Origin: Caenorhabditis elegans
Taxonomy: Eukaryota; Nematoda; Chromadorea; Rhabditida; Rhabditidae
DNA: 64,000 nucleotides
Assembly: GCF_000002985.6 (NCBI RefSeq)
Contig: NC_003279.8
Location: 12,462,001-12,526,000, forward strand
Direction of reading: 5' to 3'
Numbering within the stretch: position 1 is the stretch's first letter; the number at the start of each line of letters is the position of its first letter. This document shows, piece after piece, positions 11,930-22,216 of the stretch. The translations under genes and the position numbers were made by a program. The notes under the pieces are model-generated. The model was not told the origin of the DNA. It saw only the letters and a program-made list of their open reading frames with translations, and ran no database searches.

Positions 11930-12779
11930 TTTTCGTGGCGGCGCCCATAATTGACAGATTCTAGCCACGATTATACTTAAATTAAAGGTCTCAGTGAGCT
12001 AAACTCGAATATTTTATTACTATCAATTAATAATTTTCAATTAAAAACCCCCCTTTGAAAATCAATTTTCAGCCGCCACGAACTTGTTGCTCACAAACTC
12101 TACTTTTCCTACCAGCCAGCTGCATTTATGTGTCTTGTAGAAAATTCTAGACAAAAATCGATGAGAACTCCGCAATTTGATTTTTCAGCGGAAAAATATA
12201 GATATGAAAATTTGGAAAATGTACCATGAATTATTCATTTTTCCTTTGAATGTTTTTTTTTCAAAAAACCCGTTGGTATAGCAAGTTCGGTTTATTTTCT
12301 TGGAAAAAAAAAACCTATTGAAAAGCGTCAGAATTTTTTTAATAAGCTCATTTTCATCACTTTCGAGAAAATTATCCAACTGGCGCAGTGGGATTTTCCA
12401 TAGCTTCCAATCACAAGACCGGGGTTCATGTCACCGTATAAAGCGTAGCTGCTTCTTTCAATGTATATTTATGCAATTAAAATACTCAAAAAAATGCGTT
12501 AAAAGTTTGAGAGGCAATGCGGACTTTCAGAAATTGAAGAAATTTCCGAGTCTCAAAAAATTATCAACAGAACCTTATAAAATATCAAACGAATGAAAAT
12601 TTTTAATTTTTGCCTTCTATTTGATGAAACGATTCAAGTTATCAATGATCATTGTCACAGTTAAACGTGTAATTTGGCTCGTGGTGATGCTTGTGGTACA
12701 AAACCTGAACAAAATCAATTTCAAATTAAGGAGAAACATTTGTACTGACATTGATCATATTTGAATAGTACTCTTCATT
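11930..12779. repeat. Segmental duplication, copy B (empty transposon site)
   Basis: Uninterrupted copy of 3516-3875 plus 8441-8940. It contains the last exon of the plus-strand GT14 gene, with its stop codon changed (CCATGA in place of CCATAA), the tRNA-like sequence at 12374-12440 and the last codons of the minus-strand GT14 gene. The intact site TAGCAAGTT at 12279-12287 shows the state before transposon insertion. The gene pieces here are non-functional fragments. Confidence 0.9.
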
Positions 12780-13051
12780 TCACAAAAAAATTGAATGCAT
12801 TGAAAACTCATTTTAATGGAGTTTCAGAACATTTTCTAAATGGCTGAATCCACACTTTTTAGCTGCTGGCCTAGCTTTTTGGGTTTCTAGACCACCAACT
12901 TCAAACTACCTCAACGTTGCTTAAAATCAATATTTTGAGATTTTGTAAAAAGTAACATCTATGAAAACTGTGACTTTGTGTCTTTTTTTATTTATAATTT
13001 GGTAATATTCATTTTTAATAGTAATTGTAAGTAAAATATAAAATATGAAAG

Positions 13052-13925
13052 TTATACAATATTTACCAATTTTTCCTTTGCAACTTCTTCATATTCGGCT
13101 TTTTCCTTGATTTTGATAATAAATTGAAAGAGCTCTCTTTTGATGTTTATTAGATGACATAACATCACTACCTGAAAAAAAGCCTTAAAAAATTCCAGAC
13201 CTTTTTTCCCAAAAAGGCTCAAACTCACCGAAACAGCCACTACAAACGGAGTGTAATCCATGCATATAACAAATACGTCAAATATTATTACATCCTTAGT
13301 GAGCAATCCCATAACCCATTTGCAGTTGATAGCTTGGTAAAGAGTCACAAGTATTCCGGTCAACGCTATGACACCCTGGAAGGAAATAGGTTTATGGTGG
13401 TCTCAAAAAATCCAAGTCAAAATATCCAGTCATAGCATAAAATTTTAGAACTTTAGGACCAACGGGAGCTAAGCTACAGGAGTTTGAAGTTGGTGGCCTA
13501 GAAGTCCAACATTCGACCACCAACTGCAAAATGGCAGTAATTTTACTTTAAAATATCGATATTACTCTAAACTTCAGGTGCGGACTACAAGACAATTACG
13601 ATTGCTTTCTACAACAATATTAAGTTTTGAAAAACATAGGACACTAAGTCGGTGGCCTAAAAATCTGATGTTCGGCCACCAGCTATTACCAGTTCACTCC
13701 CAGAAGCCTTAGATTCGAAATTGATGTTTGTTTTCTAATTTTAAGTGCACAAAAACTTACATATGCCATTCCGGCGTAAACACCAAAATATATTAACACT
13801 TCCAGTAGTCCGCAGAAAGGAATGAATGAAATTGCGATGACAGCAGCCAGGCTCCAAAAAATTTTACTGATCAGTTCCCAAGCTTTCTTAAAAACGTCAG
13901 GCAAAACAGTTTTTGTTGATGACAT
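13052..13925 (-). CDS. Small multi-pass membrane protein
   Basis: I do not recognise the family. Three phase-0 exons (13761-13925, 13229-13375, 13052-13171) give 143 aa starting MSSTKTVLPDVFKKAWELIS. Hydrophobic stretches lie at about residues 23-55 (FWSLAAVIAISFIPFCGLLEV then LIYFGVYAGMAY), 57-72 (GVIALTGILVTLY) and 85-110 (DVIIFDVFVICMDY then TPFVVAVSV), followed by VVMLCHLINI and a charged tail KIKEKAEYEEVAKEKL that may be helical. Splice sites are standard. Adjoining sequence carries several GTGGCCTAG-type repeats. No function is proposed. Confidence 0.62.
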
Positions 13926-13929
13926 GACC

Positions 13930-14680
13930 TCAAAAATTCTTTTTAAAAAACTTTGCTGTTTGTTTGATATTGGTGGCCTAGGTTTGTATTTCTAGGCCAC
14001 TAATTTAAAAATGATGACATTCTGGATATAAAGCTCTAAGCAAAAAAAATAATTAGCGTAAGTAAGTTCTAATGAGCCATCAATTCAAAAGTGGTTTTAG
14101 AAAACTTTTGAACGTATAACTTACTGTTTAATGTGCGTGAAATTGTATATGCCATTGTAGATCTGCAATTACAGATAAGGATGGGACACCTGGTAGGCAA
14201 GCAGGTGGTAACAGAGACCGCAAAGGACCACTGAATTAATTGGTTACTTGGCAGGTGGGTGAGAGGTCATAAGGAAATTTTGTAAGAAATTTTTGACACT
14301 CAATTCTGTACAAAATTGAGATATATTTATCCAAAGTTGGTGGCCTAACTTTGGGTTAATAGGCCACCTAAACTAGGATGAAACTGAATAGTTTTAAGTT
14401 CTGGAAAAATATGCGAAATTAAGTTTGACAAGCGCTTAACTTTTTGGATAACTATTTTAGTGAAAAGTCAAATTGCTGGTACTACTTTTTGTCAAATTTT
14501 CTGAAGATTCCTTGGATGTGTTACAATTTTATCAGAAATTGGCAAACTTTGACCAGACTTTGGTTAAATAGTTCCGTCCAGCTGATTCGACCAAACGCAG
14601 GCCAAGAGACAATAAATAAGATCTGAAGGTAGAGAAAACAAAACGAAAATCAAAGACTTCATTATCTTGATGTTCTTCAC
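13930..14680. other. Intergenic, no gene seen
   Basis: Lies between the start of the small membrane-protein gene and the end of the lectin gene. It holds two short inverted GTGGCCTAG/CTAGGCCAC repeats (about 13965-14005 and 14335-14375) and nothing else I can name. Confidence 0.5.
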
Positions 14681-14684
14681 GATA

Positions 14685-16588
14685 TCAAATATTTCCATAA
14701 ACAATCGAAGAGAATCTTGCGCTGAATCCATTCGATGTATCTTTCCCATCTGTTATAAACGTTACAAGCATGTTATTTCTACTCGACGTAAAGGTAAGAC
14801 TGCTTTGGTTCCCACCATATTTCCCCAACACTGGGCTACTCGATGTTTCTCCGTCGTAGATGGTCACTAAGTCGTAAGGTTGTGTGTTGAAAAAAGTAAA
14901 CGTCAAAGCGATCCTCATAGATCCCAATGTAGAAATCTGGTATGCACAGTTTGCGTTGTTGAAGTAATTTTGTGGAAAGTTTGGGGAAGTTATGATTCCA
15001 TCAGACATCAGTCGGCCTGCATTGCAATTCGATGGATTTGCAGGGCTTGGAGTGACAGTTGCTGGTGGTGCAGCTGAGCATTGAACACCGGCTTGACGCT
15101 TGCAAATATAATATCCGGGGTTATTGCAATTGGTGCTAAACCAAAAACCAGCTGGAGAACTTCCAAAGTTTGTCGTCGACATTGTCAAGCAATAATCCAC
15201 TCGATTAGTTTGAACTGGGTCGATATTATTGTAGTCCCACGGTGAGTTATCCAACCAGTAGAGACTGCCATCATTTTTCCAAATAGCTCCGATATAGAAA
15301 TATGCGTGTGGGGCAAACGTGTTGATGTATCGTATTTCTAATGGAGAATGTATGGATGCAAGGTATCCACAGTCTTGAGCGCATGTGCCCTGTGCAGAGA
15401 TGAATGTGTTAATGGAATTGGTAGTCGAGCTGAATGTGTAGCAGTACCCATTGTAGTTGAAATCGCAGTTGTCTGAAATGTTCAGATTAAAGGCGGTGTA
15501 GTCGAAATTTTCTTTATTGTTTTATAAGACTCAAAATTGCCTGAAAACACCGAAATTCAGAATGAAACTTCAAAAAAAAAGTTATGACGGCTCAAAAAAA
15601 GTCGATGGACAAAGAGATTTTTTAAAATTTTTTACCAAAATTTCTTCTTCCATCACCTTTAAAATACCTAAATAATCAAGTTGAAAACGCGAGACAAGTG
15701 GCATGTATGTACAACCAAAATTTGACGATGATTTCAAAAAAAATTGTTCCCAGCCGCTGCGACATTGACAAGTAGGTCGAATTTCAAATTTTAACTTATT
15801 TTCGGCCATTTTTTGGGCCATCATAACTTTTTTTTGAGAAGTTTTCTAAAAGTTTCTTGATGAAATTAAATATTTTCAGAAAATTTTAAGAATGAATAGC
15901 TTCTTTTAAAAGTGAATCAACCCCTTCGACCTAATCAACGGATGTAGCCAGACAAGGTATGTTGAGCAGGTCTAGAAGTCGATAACTACTTTAACTCTTG
16001 TATAACTCTTCCCGTACCTGTATAGGTTATTGGTAGTTCACAAATATAGGCTACGTGCTGGCTCTCACACTCCTCGCTGAGCCATTTTCCAGCCAAGGCG
16101 CCTTGCGTAGAATAGTAGACACATTGTCCAAGAACGACAAGCGGGAACCCTGAAGTTGATTGATTTGAGATATATTATTTAAAAAAAACAACAAACCAGC
16201 TGAAAAATTATTGTAGTTGCTCGCCGAGCCAGATACATCATCCCATAAACATTGTGCAGGATCACTATCGAAACAGTACAATCCGAGCCATATTAGTGGA
16301 GTCGAACTTCCAGCGATGGCGGCGATTGCTTCATCGTCCTGAAGATTTTTGATTAGTTAGATAGAACGGACCTTATAACCTTACCTTAACATTTTTCACG
16401 GTGACAAGTGTGGCTCCATAGGAATTACAGGAGCTTTCAGCAACCGTATGGCTCACAAGAGATGGGAATAGTTTCAAACACTTGCTGTTAATCAATGTGA
16501 AACCGTCTGTGCAGTGGATAGAACGAGAAGAGGTTAAGAAGTTTTCAAGGTAAATACTAAGAAATAGGAGAGCGGCAATTGCTTGCAT
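14685..16588 (-). CDS. Secreted C-type lectin (two CTLDs plus CUB domain)
   Basis: A clec-family protein of 421 aa. Exons in order: 16385-16588, 16197-16338, 16018-16149, 14685-15472; all joins keep frame. A signal peptide starts at MQAIAALLFLSIYLENFL. The first C-type lectin domain (about 25-165) shows CTDGFTLINSKCLKLF, WLGLYC, CLWDDVSG and the closing CESQHVAYICELP. The second (about 165-295) shows CDFNYNGYCYTF, WLDNSPWDYNN and NNPGYYICKR. A CUB domain follows (about 310-420) with CNAGRLMSDGIITSPNFPQNY and YDLVTIYDGE. Two CTLDs plus CUB is a worm-expanded architecture, often induced by pathogens. The first domain lacks an EPN or QPD sugar-binding motif and I saw neither in the second, so classical calcium-dependent sugar binding is doubtful. 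I vaguely associate this locus with clec-12 but cannot confirm that. Confidence 0.88.
15570..15845. repeat. MITE-like inverted repeat in lectin intron 3
   Basis: Imperfect inverted ends: AAAAAAGTTATGACGGCTCA on the left and the complement of TGGGCCATCATAACTTTTTT on the right, about 270 bp apart. No coding content. Confidence 0.5.
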
Positions 16589-17080
16589 GGTGGGAAGATA
16601 GAAATGATTCTATATCAAAATTGGTAGGAAAAGAAAATGATGACTCTGGAGTTTTAAGAAACATGATAAAAGTTACTGATCAAGATTAAGAATTGGAAAA
16701 TCAAGTGACAGCAATTTTGCGGTACTGAACAAACAATATTCTTGCATGTGCATAATTATTTAATCTGGAAATACTGTATTTCCTGCTTATGAGGCTTAAC
16801 TTTTTGATACTTTGATTTAAAGCTCTTATCGTAACTCCTAACCCCATTTCGAAAAAGACTTTTGATAAGAGCATGATTCCAGAATTTCGCAATCTTTTCC
16901 ACCAATACAGCAGAGAAAAATTTTCAGATCGACTACAGCTAAATTTTTTGTAGGGGGCCTAATTTAAATACTTCACTTGAGTTGGATGAAACTACATCAT
17001 ATGCGAAAGCTTGATTAAATTGGCTAATTGAAATTATAATAAATTCTCAAGGGAGAAGCTCAAGGGAGAAGCGCAAGCAA
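16589..17080. other. Upstream region of lectin gene, nothing identified
   Basis: No open frame with coding character and no recognised repeat. It presumably holds the lectin promoter, but I cannot point to an element. Confidence 0.4.
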
Positions 17081-17083
17081 ATT

Positions 17084-18010
17084 TTTTCCGAAATTTTTTC
17101 CGAAATTTTTTCCGAACTTTTTTCCGAAATTTTTTCAGAAATTTTTTCTGAAATTTTTTTAAATTTTTCCGAAATTTTTTCCGAAATTTTTTCTGAAATT
17201 TTTTCCGAAATTTTTTCTGAAATTTTTTCCGAAATTTTTTCTGAAATTTTTTTAAATTTTTCCGAAAATTTTTTCCGAAATTTTTTCCGAAATTTTTTTC
17301 AGAAATTTTTTAAAATTTTTCCGAAAATTGTTTAAAATTTTTCCGAACTTTTTTTCCAAAAATTTCAAAAAATTTCGGAAAAAAAATTTCGGAAAAATTA
17401 AAAAAAAAATTTCGGAAAAAATTTCAGAAGAAATTTCCGAAAAAAATTTTCGGAAAATTTTCAAAAATTTCCGAAAAAATTTCGGTAAAAATTTCAGAAA
17501 AAATTTCGGAAAAAATTTCAGAAAAAATTTCGGTAAAAATTTCAGAAAAAATTTCGAAAAAAATTTCAGAAAAAATTTCGGAAAAAATTACAGAAAAAAT
17601 TTCGGAAAAAATTTCGGAAAAAATTTCAGAAAAAATTTCGGAAAAAATTTCGGAAAAAATTTCAGAAAAAATTTCGAAAAAAATTTCAGAAAAAATTTCG
17701 GAAAAAATTTCAGAAAAAATTTCGGAAAAAATTACAGAAAAAATTTCGGAAAAAATTTCGGAAAAAATTTCAGAAAAAATTTCGGAAAAAATTTCGGAAA
17801 AAATGGCAGAAAAAATTTCGAAAAAAATTTCGGAAAAAAATTTCAGAAAAAATTTCGGAAAAAAATTTCAGAAAAAATTTCAGAAAAAATTTCAGAAAAA
17901 ATTTCGGTAAAAATTTCAGAAAAAATTTCGGAAAAAATTTCAGAAAAAATTTCGGAAAAATTTCAGAAAAAATTTCGAAAAAAATTTCGAAAAAAATTTC
18001 AGAAAAAATT
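17084..18010. repeat. Low-complexity 12-bp tandem array with a strand switch
   Basis: Degenerate copies of about 12 bp. From 17084 to about 17345 the units read TTTTTTCCGAAA; beyond that they read the complement, TTTCGGAAAAAA or TTTCAGAAAAAA. The whole block can therefore fold back. It creates a spurious 260-aa frame (KNFRKNFGKN repeats), which I do not call a gene. Confidence 0.9.
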
Positions 18011-18039
18011 CAAACATTTCAAAAAAATGTTTTTTTTTT

Positions 18040-18210
18040 TCAAATCTCCCGTTTGGCGGAATATTGTAGCTGTATACAAGGAGAGCTTGTTCCTGATTCA
18101 TTCGCGGTGAAGTAGCCAGTTTCACTTTGCCAATTGGTCCAACCGGACATGGAAGCGGAACCCATGCCCATCAGCATTGATTGATTCCCTCCACCAACTT
18201 CAACCAGCAT
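18040..18210 (-). other. Orphan 56-codon open frame of unknown status
   Basis: Reads MLVEVGGGNQSMLMGMGSAS onward and ends CIQLQYSAKREI. Composition is protein-like (few A/T-driven residues) in a setting otherwise made of repeats. There is no convincing upstream acceptor. It could be the last exon or a relic of a gene, perhaps carried by neighbouring repeats. Function unknown. Confidence 0.2.
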
Positions 18211-18242
18211 GGTTTTCCCATTTCTCCCTTTCAGCTTTCAAT

Positions 18243-18590
18243 ATAAGACTATAGCCCGTCAGATACGGCACGGTTTAACTCTTCGGCACTCCAAACCGAA
18301 CTAACCCAGTGTCCTACCAGCTTCGAGTGATCGAGAGTTGAGTGACTGATATTCCTGCTGATACTATATTCTAATGATATGATACGTATCTTACCCCTCT
18401 AGCCCCCTACGCGCGCGCCCCAACTTAGTTACCTACCTACCCCACCGTATCATATCAAAAGAATATAATATCAACAAGAATAGCAATCACCCAACTTCGA
18501 TCACTCGAAACTGGTAGGCACCAGATTAGCCGGTCTGGAGTACTCAAGAGTAAACCATCTGACACCAGACAACTATAGCTCATACTTACT
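18243..18590. repeat. Foldback (palindromic) element, about 350 bp
   Basis: The left arm (CTACCAGCTTCGAGTGATCG) pairs with the right arm (CGATCACTCGAAACTGGTAG) across a GC-rich loop near 18385-18440. Outer ends carry ACTATAGCCCGTCAGAT against a complement of similar sequence. No target duplication or coding sequence is evident. Confidence 0.75.
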
Positions 18591-18949
18591 TCCATCCGGG
18601 GATCAATGGAGACTCTCACACTGGCCTCAATTGACTTTGGTTCACATTCAAGCTTCAAGGTCACGGGAATACTCCGAGTCATGATCGGCCGACATGGCGC
18701 CATGAATCGAGCTAAACACACACTTCAGAAGCAAAATCAAAACTCACCCACCGAAACAGGAGTAAAGAAAAACAATGAACGAGAGGTCTTTATCTTATTG
18801 TTGTGGGCGGAGTCTTCCTTCCTTCCTGGGAAGAGGGAGATGATGCGCCGCCATCTGCCTGGAACCTGTAGCGAGACACTGTATATTCTGGTGAGCCTGT
18901 AGAGATACAAAGACAATAAGATTGCCTCCCCCTCTTATGCGAGCCGCCA

Positions 18950-19262
18950 CACATGCTATAACATTGTCTCCTTCCCCTAGTGCACGAGAGCGGCCGTTAC
19001 ACATGCTATAACATTGTCTCCTTCCTCTAGTGCACGAGAGCGGCCGCCACACATGCTATAACATTGTCTCCTTCCCCTAGTGCACGAGAGCGGCCGTTAC
19101 ACATGCTATAACATTGTCTCCTTCCTCTAGTGCACGAGAGCGGCCGCCACACATGCTATAACATTGTCTCCTTCCCCTAGTGCACGAGAGCGGCCGTTAC
19201 ACATGCTATAACATTGTCTCCTTCCTCTAGTGCACGAGAGCGGCCGCCACACATAACACATG
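18950..19262. repeat. 50-bp minisatellite in about 6 units (100-bp higher order)
   Basis: Units begin CACATGCTATAACATTGTCT and end GTGCACGAGAGCGGCCG. Two variants alternate (CCCCTAG with CGTTA, CCTCTAG with CGCCA), giving a 100-bp higher-order repeat. A C10 run follows at 19263-19272. The array ends about 60 bp before the Tc1 insertion. Confidence 0.9.
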
Positions 19263-19326
19263 CCCCCCCCCCTTCTGACGGTGTGCCAACTGCATGAAAT
19301 GCCTGTGCAGGAGACCTGTGGAGATA

Positions 19327-20902
19327 CAGTGCTGGCCAAAAAGATATCCACTTTTGGTTTTTTGTGTGTAACTTTTTTCTAAGTGGTTATTTTGTTTTGA
19401 AACTTCACCACAGTGTTCACAAAATCTAAAAACACAATATTCATCAAAAATGTTCAACAGATTTTGAAAAAACTTCAGAAAAATTCAAAAAAATCGAAAA
19501 ACTAGAAATATTGAAAAAACCGAGGTTGCAAGGAAATGACAATTAAAGTACCGGAATATGAGCAATTGGATTTAAAAACAACATAATTATGCTTAATACT
19601 TTGTCGCGTATCCGTTTGCATCAATAACAGCTTGACAACGACGTGGCATCGAGTCGATCAGCTTGTGAATAACTGACATGGGGATAGCTTTCCAAGCGTT
19701 TTCCAACTGGTTGAATTTGGCATCTGCATTTGAAGCCCGAATACCTCCAAGACGTCTTTCCAACTCTTCCCACAAATGCTCTATTGGATTCAAGTCCGGA
19801 GACTGACTTGGCCAATCGAGCAAATGCACACGACGACGTTGAAACCAGGAACGCACATGAAGAGAAGTATGCTTAGGATCGTTATCCTGCTGAAACACGA
19901 AGCCACGGCCCACATTTTGAAGTGCCCAGGGTCGCATTGTAGTTTCCAAGATGTTTTCGTATTGAAAACGATCCATAATGCTTTGGATTCTCCTTAGTGG
20001 GCCCATGGAAGTGCTGGTGAAGCACCCCCACACCATGACGCTCCCACCTCCATGCTTAACGGTTGGGCATTGATACTTTGGAGAGTACCTAGAGCCAACA
20101 GGACGACGTACCCAGGAATTTCCATCACTCCCGAACAAATTGAACTTGCTTTCGTCAGACCAGATGCGCTTTTGCCCACGCAACTCGAGCCATGCGATTT
20201 TTCTTACTGATGAACGGTTTCTTGACTGGCTTTCGTCCGTGTAGTCCTGCTTGCTGTAAACGTCGACGAACAGTTCGTTTACTTGGTACAGGTTCATTTG
20301 GAGAACTTATAATCATTTGAATATCCGTGGCGGTCCTATGCGGATCTTCTCTTGCTGATCGGAGGATGTTGCGATCCATCCTATGGGTTGTCACTCGAGG
20401 CCTGCCGGGCGAGATTCTCAAAGCGACGGATTTCTAAACATTTATTATTAAAAAATAATATTTTTCGAACTCACCTCAGTTTGGTACTTCTTGATTACTT
20501 TCCAAATAGTCGACGGAGAACGTTGAATTTGCAGCGCGAGCATTTTCGTGGGTATTCCTTGTTCGAAGCCAGCTACAATGGCTTTCTTGACGTCCAAGGA
20601 AAGATTTTTACACCCAACAGATTTTACCATACCTTAAAAATAATTTATCAACCAAACAAATCCAGAGCAACAAACAGAGTGCGTTTTATTGATAATTCAA
20701 AAAAAATAATGAAAATTGGAAAAACGAAAAAATCAAAAAATTGAAATAAAATTCAGAAAAAATCGATAATCATGTAATGTTTGGTCCGCAAATTTGCGTA
20801 ACATTTCGCTTTATGCACACGGAAAAATTCAAGTCAAATGGATGCTTGAGAAAAAAGTTACACACAAAAAACCAAAAGTGGATATCTTTTTGGCCAGCAC
20901 TG
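19327..20902 (-). mobile_element. Tc1 transposon copy with internal deletion
   Basis: Terminal inverted repeats of about 54 bp begin CAGTGCTGGCCAAAAAGATA at both ends, with the expected TA duplication (19325-19326 and 20903-20904). The element is 1,576 bp; canonical Tc1, as I remember it, is 1,610 bp. The 34-bp deficit is explained by a deletion in the transposase gene. The ends look intact, so it could still be mobilised by transposase supplied from another copy (inference). Confidence 0.95.
19593..20630 (-). pseudogene. Tc1 transposase, frameshifted
   Basis: Tc1/mariner DDE transposase that normally cuts and pastes the element. Exon 1 is 20475-20630 (start MVKSVGCKNLSLDVKK), the short intron is 20434-20474, and exon 2 begins at 20433. 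The N-terminal paired-like helix-turn-helix region and the DDE domain landmarks (WSDESKFNLFG, FQQDNDPKHTS, WPSQSPDLNPIEHLW) are present. The frame breaks near 20165: AWAKAHL runs into a stop, and the sequence resumes in another frame at IWSDESKF. About 11 residues are missing from the canonical protein as I remember it, consistent with a 34-bp deletion between CATCT repeats. The copy should not make active transposase. Confidence 0.93.
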
Positions 20903-20904
20903 TA

Positions 20905-21740
20905 CGTTGACCGCAGTTAACATAACCGTATTTTCTCCCTCATTTTCTCCTATTTTCCCCCTAATTTCCCCTTTTTTTCTTTTTTTCTAGGAGTCGTCGC
21001 CGCTTTGCTGAAATCTTGCTTAAATCTATAAAAACAGACCACAATTTAGTGATTTTGTCCGTTTTGCATTTTCAGTAGGTGACCCTAGTTTGGAAATTTT
21101 GAATTTTACCATTTGAAGAGGTATTAGGTTGGGAGTTGGTGGGTGATAAGGGAGAGGTACTTTGTTATACTGTATTATTAGTATTATTAGTAAGAGTACT
21201 GTAGGATTTGTGTAGTTTGGGGAAATTTGAATTTTTTGCTATTATTAGGATAGGGCTGGTTTTCAGGCGAGTTACACGGGTTTAAAGTTGATGGCCTAGA
21301 AATCTTAAGGCCACCAATTTTTAGAATTTATCGATTTTAGTAGATTTGAGACATGTTTTCGATTTTGTCTGTTTTTCGGAATTTGAAGAAAATTTCCCTC
21401 TGAAAAAATCGATAATTTTTGAATTCCGGAGTTGTTAGTCGAAATCTCTCGAATTTGCGCTGTTTTCTGTCGATTCTCAGAGATTAAGGGTCCAATAAAA
21501 TTATGTTGGCATGTTTTTTATTAGCAGTGTGTTCTGCCGAAATTTAATGAAAAATAGTTTTTCCGGCTTTTTTTAAAATAATATTTGTGTTTTTTTCGAC
21601 GATAATTACCAATTTTCTTTGAATTTTCAAGGTTTTTTCTGTAGTTTTTACTTGTTTATCTTGTATTTCCAATTTATTTCAGTATTTCCTCAGTGGCGTC
21701 TTCAGTGGATTTCTTTTTTCGCGAAGAAGATCCCGAAAAT
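20905..21740. other. Intergenic region upstream of sygl-1
   Basis: No gene seen. It has T- and C-rich runs, an ATT-rich stretch near 21165-21195 and one GTGGCCTAG-type repeat near 21285-21315. Confidence 0.5.
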
Positions 21741-21746
21741 TTGCAA

Positions 21747-21849
21747 TTCCCACTAAAAGGACTACTGTAGTCAATACATTGTGTGACACCGCCACGCGAA
21801 AGCGCACAGTTTCCCACGCTTTTGCCGTGGGAATTTCCAATTTTCCCAC
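21747..21849. promoter_or_regulatory. Cluster of four LAG-1/CSL binding motifs
   Basis: The motif GTGGGAA (CSL consensus RTGGGAA) occurs four times: complement at 21747-21753, complement at 21811-21817, direct at 21827-21833 and complement at 21843-21849. The last three start exactly 16 bp apart and alternate in orientation. sygl-1 is a known direct target of GLP-1/Notch signalling through LAG-1, with four such sites reported upstream, which matches this layout. Confidence 0.85.
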
Positions 21850-21860
21850 GGTGATTTTAG

Positions 21861-21868
21861 CATATAAG
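21861..21868 (+). promoter_or_regulatory. TATA-like box of sygl-1
   Basis: CATATAAG lies 12 bp after the last LAG-1 motif. A likely 5' untranslated exon follows (about 21890-21911), ending in a good donor (AAAAT|GTAAGT). The next exon is entered at 22181. Confidence 0.5.
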
Positions 21869-22216
21869 AGGAGAAAAATGGGTCAATTTCCATTTATTTT
21901 TCGACGAAAATGTAAGTTTTTTCGATTTTTTATCAAATTTTGTTGGTTTTCTTGAGAATTTAGTGAAAAATATTGACTTTTAGATTAAATTTTAAATTTT
22001 GTCGGAAATTTTCAAATTTTTTGCATAACTTCCATGGAGTTAGAGTTTAATTGAATAAGTTTTTGTTCAAAAAATAAAAAAATTATGCCCAAAATTTATT
22101 TATCACTAAAACAAATTTTCGAAAAAAAATTTTTTTTTTGATCTACCCGCCGATTTTCTAATTTTTCTCCTTTTTTTCAGCGATCATCGAACCATTGTCA
22201 TCACGCCACGTGCATA

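Noticed and set aside
17328..18110. A 260-aa open frame rich in KNFRKNFGKN
   Set aside because: It is a direct translation of a 12-bp low-complexity repeat and has no independent coding signal.
18795..19457. Several 74-85 aa frames with WRPLSCTRGRRQ repeats
   Set aside because: They are translations of the 50-bp minisatellite.
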